A stretch of 5,325 bases of DNA from Selenomonadaceae bacterium (GTDB lineage Bacteria; Bacillota; Negativicutes; Selenomonadales; Selenomonadaceae), in the NCBI GenBank assembly GCA_016286075.1, contig JAEERZ010000164.1, positions 1 through 5,325 on the forward strand. The letters are read 5' to 3'. The stretch's first letter is position 1. Every line of letters begins with the position of its first letter. The position numbers and the translations under genes are program-made. Of this stretch, positions 1-5,325 are shown piece after piece. The notes below the pieces were generated by a model. That model saw only the letters and a program-made list of their open reading frames with translations. It did no database searches and was not told where the DNA came from.

Positions 1-617
1 ATCAGTACCTGGCCAGTCATGCTGTACTTGAGGCCCTTGATGACGATCTCGACGAGTTCTTCCTCGTTCTCGGCGATACCGCCGCCGGTGCCGCCCAGCG
101 TATAGGCGGGACGGACGATCAGCGGATAGCCGATGCTGTCGGCGAATGCGATGGCCGACTGGACATCCTCGACGATGGTGCTCTCGGGAATCGGTTCTCC
201 GAGCTTCTGCATGGTTTCCTTGAAAAGCTCCCGGTCCTCCGCCTTCTTGATGGCCTCGATCGAGGTGCCGAGCAGCTCCACGCCGTACTTTTCAAGCGTC
301 CCGTTTTCCGCCAGCTTCACGGCGAGATTCAGCCCTGCCTGCCCGCCGAGCGTGGCCAAGAGGCCGTCCGGCTTTTCCTTCGCGATGATTTCCGCAAGGA
401 AATCCGCCGTTAGAGGCTCAATATAGACGCGGTCGGCAATATGTGCGTCCGTCATGATCGTCGCGGGGTTGCTGTTGACGAGGACGACCTCCAGGCCCTC
501 CTCCTTCAGCGCGCGGCACGCCTGCGTTCCCGCGTAGTCGAATTCCGCCGCCTGCCCTATGATGATCGGGCCGGACCCTATGACCATGACTTTCTTGAGA
601 TATTCTTTCTTAGGCAT
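1..617 (-). CDS. carB: Carbamoyl-phosphate synthase large subunit, N-terminal part (partial, runs off the window)
   Basis: The large subunit uses ammonia delivered by CarA, bicarbonate and two ATP to make carbamoyl phosphate in the cytoplasm. Only the first 205 codons of a protein usually near 1,070 residues are present; the frame is open to base 1. I translated it from the ATG at 617-615 because the frame has no stop. Visible are the N-terminal pre-ATP-grasp fold (VMVIGSGPIIIGQAAEFDYA, residues 10-29), LLATLGGQAGLNLA (86-99), and the start of the first ATP-grasp domain. Arg129, Arg169 and the glycine loop GGTGGG (175-180) fall at the same numbers as in E. coli CarB. The start is supported by AAGGAGGGA at 635-627, inside the end of carA, and by the 3-base gap to the carA stop. 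It is the fourth gene of the operon. The allosteric C-terminal domain cannot be judged here. Confidence 0.97.
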   Translation of the reverse strand, partial: MPKKEYLKKVMVIGSGPIIIGQAAEFDYAGTQACRALKEEGLEVVLVNSNPATIMTDAHIADRVYIEPLTADFLAEIIAKEKPDGLLATLGGQAGLNLAVKLAENGTLEKYGVELLGTSIEAIKKAEDRELFKETMQKLGEPIPESTIVEDVQSAIAFADSIGYPLIVRPAYTLGGTGGGIAENEEELVEIVIKGLKYSMTGQVL

Positions 618-620
618 GGC

Positions 621-1709
621 TCACGCTCCCTCCTTGCTCGCCCGGATCATCGCGTCGAAATCGTCAAACAGGCAGGTGTTTTCCTCCGGCCCCGGCGACG
701 CCTCGGGATGATACTGCACGGAAAAGATGGGCAGCTCCGTATGGCGCAGCCCTTCCACCGTGCCGTCGTTGACCGAGCGGTGCGTGACGATGAGCGGAAG
801 CCCCGCGAGGGAATTCTCGTCCACCGCGTAGCCGTGATTCTGCGAAGTGATATGGACGCGCCCCGTCGAAAGCGCCTTCACCGGCTGATTCGAGCCGCGA
901 TGGCCGAACTTCAGCTTGTAGGTGTCGGCCCCCATGGCAAGCGCGAACAGCTGATGACCGAGGCAAATGCCGAACATCGGCTTTTTCCCGATCAACGCCT
1001 TCACCGTTGCGATGGCTTCCGGCACATCCTTCGGGTCGCCCGGGCCGTTCGAGAGGAACACGGCGTCGGGCGAGAGCGCGAGCACTTCCTCCGCCTTCGC
1101 CGTGGCCGGAAGCACGGTGAGCTTATAATCCCTGATTCTGAACGCCTTCAGGATATTCCTCTTGATTCCCAGATCGAGCACCGCGACATGAAACCCGTCG
1201 CCATCGATGGTATAAGGCTCCGGCGTCGTGGCCTCTCGGACCACGCCCGAATCCGTCAGATTAGAAAGAAGCTCCTTTACCGTCTCGTCGGGGGTGTTCT
1301 CCGGGACGATGACGCCCTTCATCGTGCCCTCCGAACGGATATGACGCGTGACGCGGCGCGTATCGACCTCATGGAGACACGGGATGTTCTCATTTTGCAG
1401 GAATTCCCGTATCGTAGTCGTCGCAAGGCGGTTGCTGCCGACTTCGCAGAGCTCCCCTGCGATCAGCCCGCGCACGAATGATTTTCTCGACTGCATGAAG
1501 ACTTCGTTGATACCGTAATTCCCGATCAAGGGGTATGTGAGTGTGACAATCTGACGGCAATACGAAGGATCGGTCAGGATTTCCTGATAGCCGGTCATGC
1601 CCGTGTTGAACACGACCTCTCCCGCCGTCTTCGATTCGCCGAAAAGCTCTCCGGAAAACGACGTGCCGTCCTCTAAGATCAATTTCCCTTTCAAAATCTC
1701 GCCCCCCAT
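621..1709 (-). CDS. carA: Carbamoyl-phosphate synthase small (glutaminase) subunit
   Basis: CarA hydrolyses glutamine and channels ammonia to CarB; with pyrB and pyrC as neighbours it serves the first pyrimidine step (pyrAA of Bacillus). Residues 1 to about 135 form the small-chain N-terminal domain, with NTGMTGYQEILTDPSY (35-50). From about 172 comes a class I glutamine amidotransferase domain: NGPGDP oxyanion region (221-226), nucleophile Cys249 in GICLGHQ, and the His334/Glu336 part of the triad in YHPEASPGP. Length (362) is normal. The ATG abuts the pyrC stop (TAA then ATG) but has no clear Shine-Dalgarno. A TTG at 1694-1692 gives MKGKLILEDG, which lines up with the usual start of this family, and has a G-run at 1707-1702 spaced 7 bases before it, so the true protein may be 357 residues. 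I keep the ATG as the safer coordinate. Nothing is truncated and the catalytic residues are intact. Confidence 0.97.
   Translation of the reverse strand: MGGEILKGKLILEDGTSFSGELFGESKTAGEVVFNTGMTGYQEILTDPSYCRQIVTLTYPLIGNYGINEVFMQSRKSFVRGLIAGELCEVGSNRLATTTIREFLQNENIPCLHEVDTRRVTRHIRSEGTMKGVIVPENTPDETVKELLSNLTDSGVVREATTPEPYTIDGDGFHVAVLDLGIKRNILKAFRIRDYKLTVLPATAKAEEVLALSPDAVFLSNGPGDPKDVPEAIATVKALIGKKPMFGICLGHQLFALAMGADTYKLKFGHRGSNQPVKALSTGRVHITSQNHGYAVDENSLAGLPLIVTHRSVNDGTVEGLRHTELPIFSVQYHPEASPGPEENTCLFDDFDAMIRASKEGA
627..635 (-). promoter_or_regulatory. Ribosome binding site of carB inside the carA coding end
   Basis: AAGGAGGGA is a strong Shine-Dalgarno sequence ending 9 bases before the carB ATG. 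It is also read as the Lys-Glu-Gly codons of the carA C-terminus (KEGA-stop). It fixes the carB start and implies that ribosomes finishing carA cover the carB initiation site. Confidence 0.8.
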
Positions 1710-2999
1710 TTATACAATCGCGCCGTCCCGCATGACGATCCGGCCGTCCACCATCGTCAGGACGGCCTTGCCCTTGAGCTTCCGTCCGACGAAGGGCGAA
1801 TGGGTGCCGCGCGTATAGAACTTTTCGGCGTCCACCGTCCATTTCAGTTCCGTATCGAGAATCGTGATATCGGCGGGCGCTCCCACCGACAGCGTGCCGG
1901 CGTCCGTGAGACCGAGGATCTTCGCCGGCTCTGCCGTCATCTTCGATATGAGCAGCGGCAACTCCGCTTTGCCCTCGTGGCAGAGGTCAGTCAAAAGCAC
2001 GCCCACCGCCGTCTCGAGTCCCGGGAATCCGCTGGGCGCCAACGCGTACTCCACGTCCTTTTCCTCTTCCGCGTGCGGCGAATGGTCGGTCGCGATAGCG
2101 TCGATCGTGCCGTCCTTGAGTCCTGCCAAGAGCGCCTCGACGTCCGCTTTTCCGCGAAGGGGCGGATTGACTTTCGTCGCGCTGTCCTTGAGGTCGACGC
2201 ACTCGTCCGTCATCGTCAGATGATGGGGCGTAGCTTCGGCGGTCACGCGCACGCCGCGCTTTTTTGCCTGCCGTACGATCTCCACCGCCTTCGCCGAGCT
2301 GATATGCGCCACATGGAAACGCGCTCCGGCGTATTCCGCGAGCATGATATCGCGCATGACGGCGATATCCTCGGCCACCGTCGGGCGGCCTTTCAAGCCG
2401 AGCATCGCGCTCCTGTGGCACTCGTTCATCGAGCCTTCCTCGACCAGAGACGTTTCCTCGTCGTGGCTGATGATGACCTTATCAAAGGAACGGAGATAAT
2501 CGAATCCGTTCAGCATGACCTTCGCGTTCTGTACATAATGGCCGTCGTCGGAGAAAGCGACCGCGCCTACACTGGCCATATCGCCGACCTCGGCCAGCTC
2601 TTTTCCCTGCTGGCCCTTCGTCAGTGCGCCGATCATCTTCACATGGACGATGCCTTCGTCCTCCGCGCGCTTTTGAAGGCTGCGCACGACAGCCGCGTCG
2701 TCGACGACGGGCCTCGTGTTCGGCATGGTGGCGATCGTCGTGAATCCGCCGGCAGCGGCGGCCCGCGTTCCCGAGACGAAGTCTTCCTTCGCCTCCTGCC
2801 CCGGCTCCCGCAAATGCACGTGCATATCAATCAGTCCGGGCACGACGACTTTTCCTTCCGCCGAAATGACTTCCGCACCTTCCGTGGAAAGATTTTCGCC
2901 GACGGCGGCAATCTTTCCGTCCTCCACTAAAACGTCGGCTTTCATATCTATATTATTGGCGGGGTCGATGACCCTTCCGCCCTGGATCAGCTGTTTCAC
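1710..2999 (-). CDS. pyrC: Dihydroorotase, class I
   Basis: This zinc amidohydrolase interconverts N-carbamoyl-L-aspartate and L-dihydroorotate, the third pyrimidine step. The 429-residue length matches the Gram-positive class I enzymes. The metal-site residues can all be placed: His60 and His62 in DMHVHLREPG, Asp152 in SDDGH, His179 in IISHDEE, His232 in VAHISS and Asp305 in ATDHSPH. The substrate motif PNTRP is at 93-97. These are one number above those I recall for Bacillus dihydroorotase, so the enzyme should be active. The start is GTG at 2999-2997, overlapping the pyrB stop as GTGA, with the Shine-Dalgarno GGGAGGGAAGG at 3014-3004 in the end of pyrB. Its stop directly abuts the carA ATG. 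The metal ligands and the operon make a hydantoinase or allantoinase assignment unlikely. Confidence 0.97.
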   Translation of the reverse strand: MKQLIQGGRVIDPANNIDMKADVLVEDGKIAAVGENLSTEGAEVISAEGKVVVPGLIDMHVHLREPGQEAKEDFVSGTRAAAAGGFTTIATMPNTRPVVDDAAVVRSLQKRAEDEGIVHVKMIGALTKGQQGKELAEVGDMASVGAVAFSDDGHYVQNAKVMLNGFDYLRSFDKVIISHDEETSLVEEGSMNECHRSAMLGLKGRPTVAEDIAVMRDIMLAEYAGARFHVAHISSAKAVEIVRQAKKRGVRVTAEATPHHLTMTDECVDLKDSATKVNPPLRGKADVEALLAGLKDGTIDAIATDHSPHAEEEKDVEYALAPSGFPGLETAVGVLLTDLCHEGKAELPLLISKMTAEPAKILGLTDAGTLSVGAPADITILDTELKWTVDAEKFYTRGTHSPFVGRKLKGKAVLTMVDGRIVMRDGAIV

Positions 3000-3946
3000 T
3001 GCGCCTTCCCTCCCATCAAGACAAGCGCGAGAAGCGCCATACGAACGGCGACGCCGTTCTGCACCTGTTCCTGTATCGCCGAATGGTCGCCGTAGGCCAC
3101 TTCGGGAGAAATCTCAAGCCCCTTGTTCATCGGGCCCGGGTGCAGGATCAGCACGTCCTTCTTCGCGAGGGCAAGCCGCGCGTTGTTGATGCCGTAAAGA
3201 CGCGCGTATTCGCGCTTCGACGGGAACAGTCCCGCCTTCTGGCGCTCCAGCTGGATTCGAAGCACATTGATGGCGTCCGCGTCCTTGATCGCGTCCTCGA
3301 CCCGCTCATGGACGAAGATGCCCGGCTCCTCGGCGAGGAAACGCGGCAGCATCGTGCCCGGTCCCGCCAGATGCACCTCGATGCCCATGCGGCGCATGCC
3401 CCAAATATCGGAACGGGCGACGCGGCTGTGGAGGATATCGCCGAGAATGGCGACCTTCAGCCCTTCCAAGCGCCCTTTATACTGCAAAAGCGTAAACAGA
3501 TTCAAAAGCCCCTGGGACGGGTGCGCGTGGGCGCCGTCGCCGGCGTTCACGATCACGGGGTGCTTGACGACCTTCGTCGCGTACTCCGCCGCGCCCTCTT
3601 CTTTATGGCGCATGACGATCGCGTCAAAGCCCATCGCCTCGACGGTCAGAAGCGTATCCCGCAGGCTCTCGCCCTTCACGATGCTCGACGTGCCAGCCGT
3701 GATGTTGACGACGTCCGCGCCGAGATACTTTCCCGCCGTTTCGAAGGACGACCGCGTCCGCGTGCTCGGCTCGTAGAAGACCGTCACAATCGACTTGCCC
3801 CGCAATGCGGGCACTTTTTTGATGTCGCGATGAATGATGGACTTCATCTCCTTGGCCGTCTCCAGCACAAGCTCAATCTCCTCGCGGCTGAAATCCTCCA
3901 GCCCCAGGATGTGCTTCCCCCGAAGGGAAACCTTGTTTTTTGCCAA
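2996..3946 (-). CDS. pyrB: Aspartate carbamoyltransferase catalytic chain
   Basis: PyrB condenses carbamoyl phosphate with aspartate to carbamoyl aspartate, the committed pyrimidine step, normally as a catalytic trimer. Numbered from the TTG start (316 residues): carbamoyl-phosphate loop STRTR (61-65), Lys91 in IVKGES, Arg113 in MRHKEE, HPSQ (His142), HSRVARS (173-179), aspartate-binding RIQLERQ (230-236) and HPGP (269-272). No regulatory-chain gene (pyrI) is next to it. The open frame reaches a GTG at 3979 and an ATG at 3964, neither with a Shine-Dalgarno. The TTG at 3946-3944 has AAGGAG 9 bases upstream and starts the protein close to the LRGK block where the family normally begins, so I chose it; the ATG is the main alternative (322 residues). 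It is the first gene of the operon, controlled by the leader attenuator. All expected active-site residues are present. Confidence 0.95.
   Translation of the reverse strand: MAKNKVSLRGKHILGLEDFSREEIELVLETAKEMKSIIHRDIKKVPALRGKSIVTVFYEPSTRTRSSFETAGKYLGADVVNITAGTSSIVKGESLRDTLLTVEAMGFDAIVMRHKEEGAAEYATKVVKHPVIVNAGDGAHAHPSQGLLNLFTLLQYKGRLEGLKVAILGDILHSRVARSDIWGMRRMGIEVHLAGPGTMLPRFLAEEPGIFVHERVEDAIKDADAINVLRIQLERQKAGLFPSKREYARLYGINNARLALAKKDVLILHPGPMNKGLEISPEVAYGDHSAIQEQVQNGVAVRMALLALVLMGGKAQ
3004..3014 (-). promoter_or_regulatory. Ribosome binding site of pyrC inside pyrB
   Basis: The purine run GGGAGGGAAGG lies in the last codons of pyrB, just before the pyrC GTG start. With the 4-base GTGA stop/start overlap it decides the pyrC start and points to translational coupling between pyrB and pyrC. 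Confidence 0.75.
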
Positions 3947-3955
3947 TCCACTCAA

Positions 3956-3961
3956 CTCCTT
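3956..3961 (-). promoter_or_regulatory. Probable ribosome binding site that selects a TTG start for pyrB
   Basis: AAGGAG at 3961-3956 is the only good Shine-Dalgarno near the 5' end of pyrB. It lies 9 bases before TTG 3946-3944 but inside the frame if the ATG (3964) or GTG (3979) were used. This favours the TTG start. Confidence 0.6.
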
Positions 3962-4001
3962 CATTGGGAGGCGTCGCACGGCGTCCGTAGAAAAATATCA
4001 T

Positions 4002-4040
4002 AAAAAAAGCTTTCTCATGCGAAGGCATAAGAAAGCTTTT
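4002..4040 (-). terminator. Intrinsic terminator of the pyr leader (attenuator)
   Basis: The RNA arm at 4040-4025 pairs with 4020-4005 over 16 base pairs with one G-U pair, closed by a four-base CUUC loop. Seven consecutive U follow from 4008 to 4002. It lies between the pyr promoter and pyrB, so it must be conditional for the operon to be expressed. Part of its 5' arm (4034-4025) is also used by the antiterminator. Because no other terminator follows the upstream beta-CASP gene, it may also end that gene's transcript. Confidence 0.93.
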
Positions 4041-4082
4041 CAGCAATATTCACGACCGCTGAACGGCATCCCTTTATCAGCC
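4024..4082 (-). promoter_or_regulatory. Antiterminator pairing of the pyr leader
   Basis: Bases 4082-4069 can pair with 4034-4024: GGC (4082-4080) with GCC (4026-4024), AUAA (4077-4074) with UUAU (4030-4027), and GGGA (4072-4069) with UUUC (4034-4031, two G-U pairs). A two-base bulge and a one-base bulge separate the blocks. A 6-bp inner hairpin, UUCAGC (4063-4058) with GCUGAA (4044-4039), can sit inside it. The structure consumes both the 3' half of the PyrR-binding hairpin and the 5' arm of the terminator, as the PyrR attenuation model requires. I found the pairing by hand; energies were not computed. Confidence 0.7.
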
Positions 4083-4104
4083 TCACAGGACTAATTTCAA
4101 AGGT
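4069..4104 (-). promoter_or_regulatory. PyrR-binding RNA (anti-antiterminator hairpin)
   Basis: The leader RNA carries AGUCCUGUGAGGCUGAUAAA (4092-4073), which fits the known PyrR recognition pattern ARUCCNGNGAGGYU. The hairpin folds as expected: lower stem CCUUU (4103-4099) with AAAGG (4075-4071), an internal loop of GAAA against U, an upper stem of UUAG (4094-4091) with CUGA (4080-4077), a bulged U4090, then CC (4089-4088) with GG (4082-4081) closing a UGUGA loop. In Bacillus, UMP- or UTP-bound PyrR stabilises this hairpin, which blocks the antiterminator and lets the terminator form. The pyrR gene is not in the window. The motif, the position and the overlapping antiterminator together make this call strong. 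Confidence 0.92.
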
Positions 4105-4119
4105 ATATTTTTCCACCCG

Positions 4120-4148
4120 ATAATATCATTATCTCTATTAACTGTCAA
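4120..4148 (-). promoter_or_regulatory. Sigma-A-type promoter of the pyr operon
   Basis: A perfect -35 box TTGACA (4148-4143) is followed after 17 bases by TATTAT (4125-4120), with a TG extended -10 element at 4128-4127. The predicted transcription start is near 4113, about 7 bases after the -10 box, giving a leader of about 165 bases before the TTG of pyrB. The -35 box begins only 17 bases after the stop codon of the upstream beta-CASP gene. Confidence 0.9.
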
Positions 4149-4165
4149 CCAAACATTCTATTCAA

Positions 4166-5325
4166 TCATATATTATATGGCGCGAAAAGTTTTCTCATAT
4201 ATTTCCACCCTTTATCAACTGTTCGTATAACATGTTCCATGAGATTCGGCTTATGAACGACCAACTGCAACAGTTTGCGCCGTGCCAAACGATACTCGGC
4301 ATCGAGCGAACGAAGGTATTCCTCCATTTCCATTTCGACAGAAACAGACGGTATCTGCGAAACTTCCATACTGCAGCTGCGGCCAACAATCTCTGCCACG
4401 TCGCCGCGGAACGGGACGTATGTCTCCAAACCAAGCTCTTTTGAAATCCGCGCTTTCAGAGCTTCCTGCGCCAGTGTTTCGCCATGCACAATAAATACCT
4501 TGGCAGGTTTCGGATCTTCTACACATCCAATCCAGTTGACCAATTGTTGCGCGTCGGCATGGGCGGAAAAGCCTTCCATCATTTTTATCGTCGCCCGTAC
4601 GGCGATTTCCTCACCCATGACGCGAACGCGCTTCATTCCGTCCACGAGACGGCGCCCGAGGCTCCCTTCTGCTTGATACCCGGCAAAAAGTACCGTTGAC
4701 TCCGGCCGCCACAAATTATGTTTCAAATGATGCAGAATACGCCCTGCATCCGCCATTCCGCTGGCGGAAAGAATGATTGCCGAGCTTTCGGCGCTGTTCA
4801 GAGCTTTCGATTCCGCCGCCGTTTTGCAAATGCGAAGCTGCGGCATTTGTGGAAGTTTTCCTTCCTTATTCAATAATTCCAGCGCATCATCGTCAAAATC
4901 CTGACTGTTCTGAATAAAAATTCGAGTGGCTGCAATCGCCAGTGGACTGTCCAAAATAATAGGAACATCCTCAATCCTTCCGGCTTTCCATAATTTGTAA
5001 AAATAGTACAGGAGCGTTTGTGTACGTCCTACGGCAAAGGCTGGAATTATCAAATTCCCCCCGCGGTCCATTGTATCGTTGATTATTTCCGCCAGTACAG
5101 ATTCTTTGTCATACGATTGATGCAAACGGTCGCCGTAAGTAGATTCGACAATCAAAAAATCGGCTCCGCGTATAATGCTCGGATCTTTGATGATGGGCTG
5201 AGCCGGCTGCCCCAAGTCGCCGGAAAAAACCAGCTTCGTCGTTTTGTCTTCTTCCGTAACGAAAATTTCAATAATGGCAGAACCGATAATGTGCCCGGCG
5301 TCATGATAAACGGCACGAATATGGT
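4166..5325 (-). CDS. Beta-CASP metallo-beta-lactamase, probable RNA-processing nuclease (partial, N-terminus outside the window)
   Basis: The frame is open to the window edge, and about 385 C-terminal residues are present. A TTG at 5215 is not the start, because metallo-beta-lactamase motifs lie upstream of it. Numbered from the codon at 5323: zinc-ligand His11 in YHDAGHIIGS; Asp36 in FSGDLGQ; beta-CASP motif A Glu60 in IVESTYGDR; IPAFAVGR and SASGMADAG inside the beta-CASP domain; motif B His255 in GFSAHAD; motif C His280 in VHGE, in the RMMBL (Zn-dependent hydrolase) domain. After about residue 310 comes a charged C-terminal tail with MEMEEYLRSLDAEYRLARRK, which I cannot assign. The set matches the CPSF73/YSH1-like group, known as RNA endo- or exonucleases; DNA-acting relatives exist, but HGE and SAHAD favour RNA. 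The HxHxDH motif is beyond the window. Its base composition is lower in GC than pyrBC-carAB, and no terminator lies between it and the pyr promoter. Confidence 0.93.
   Translation of the reverse strand, partial: HIRAVYHDAGHIIGSAIIEIFVTEEDKTTKLVFSGDLGQPAQPIIKDPSIIRGADFLIVESTYGDRLHQSYDKESVLAEIINDTMDRGGNLIIPAFAVGRTQTLLYYFYKLWKAGRIEDVPIILDSPLAIAATRIFIQNSQDFDDDALELLNKEGKLPQMPQLRICKTAAESKALNSAESSAIILSASGMADAGRILHHLKHNLWRPESTVLFAGYQAEGSLGRRLVDGMKRVRVMGEEIAVRATIKMMEGFSAHADAQQLVNWIGCVEDPKPAKVFIVHGETLAQEALKARISKELGLETYVPFRGDVAEIVGRSCSMEVSQIPSVSVEMEMEEYLRSLDAEYRLARRKLLQLVVHKPNLMEHVIRTVDKGWKYMRKLFAPYNI

Noticed and set aside
441..1481. Long plus-strand open frame of 346 codons opposite carA and the carB start
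   Set aside because: It is arginine-rich, has no recognisable motif and lies antisense to a fully recognised carA. It is the kind of open shadow that GC-rich codon use produces.
1800..2930. Plus-strand open frame of 376 codons opposite pyrC
   Set aside because: It has an Arg/His-rich composition typical of an antisense shadow, and pyrC on the other strand has all its metal ligands.
3083..4003. Plus-strand open frame of 306 codons opposite pyrB
   Set aside because: It is antisense to pyrB, has no domain motif, and extends into the leader region on the wrong strand.
4002..4040. The hairpin at 4040-4002 as a plain terminator for the nuclease gene only
   Set aside because: It lies downstream of the pyr promoter and PyrR element and shares bases with an antiterminator, so its main role must be conditional attenuation of the pyr operon.
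4128..4133. GATAAT as an alternative -10 box
   Set aside because: It lies only 9 bases from TTGACA. TATTAT at 4125-4120 has the ideal 17-base spacing and a TG extension.
4166..5215. A complete 349-residue protein starting at TTG 5215
   Set aside because: The frame continues upstream to the window edge and includes the DAGH and SGD metal-binding motifs, so the start is outside the window.
1..5325. CRISPR array, tRNA or rRNA gene, insertion sequence, toxin-antitoxin or defence genes
   Set aside because: I saw no regularly spaced repeats, transposase motifs, tRNA-like folds or defence domains. All strong coding signal is the pyr operon and the beta-CASP gene.

Overview
This window is a conserved housekeeping locus. 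It holds the front part of a de novo pyrimidine (UMP) biosynthesis operon on the minus strand, preceded on the same strand by the C-terminal two thirds or so of a beta-CASP metallo-beta-lactamase RNase-like gene. The organism is most likely a Firmicute. The evidence is the PyrR-type attenuation leader, the strong sigma-A promoter with an extended -10, purine-rich Shine-Dalgarno sites and the use of GTG and probably TTG starts. The GC-rich coding sequence (38 of 60 bases in two stretches counted) and the style of the Pyr proteins suggest Negativicutes, near Selenomonas. That last step is a judgement from memory of the protein families, not a search.

Layout in transcription order (right to left). 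5325-4166: beta-CASP ribonuclease-like protein, 5' end outside the window. 4148-4120: promoter of the pyr operon. 4104-4069: PyrR-binding anti-antiterminator hairpin. 4082-4024: antiterminator pairing. 4040-4002: intrinsic terminator. 3946-2996: pyrB (aspartate carbamoyltransferase). 2999-1710: pyrC (dihydroorotase). 1709-621: carA (carbamoyl-phosphate synthase small subunit). 617-1: carB (large subunit, first 205 codons only). No gene-free stretch exceeds 300 bases. The only intergenic region, about 220 bases between 4165 and 3947, is almost wholly filled by the promoter and attenuator.

How it works together. CarA and CarB make carbamoyl phosphate from glutamine, bicarbonate and ATP. PyrB joins it to aspartate, and PyrC closes the ring to dihydroorotate. 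The four genes are packed with a 4-base overlap, an abutting stop/start and a 3-base gap, so they should form one translationally coupled transcript. When UMP/UTP is high, PyrR (not encoded in this window) should bind the leader hairpin, free the terminator and stop transcription before pyrB. When UMP is low, the antiterminator forms and the operon is read.

I did not find a previously undescribed system. The most informative element is the complete PyrR attenuator. The next most informative is its position just after a gene of clearly different base composition that has no visible terminator of its own.
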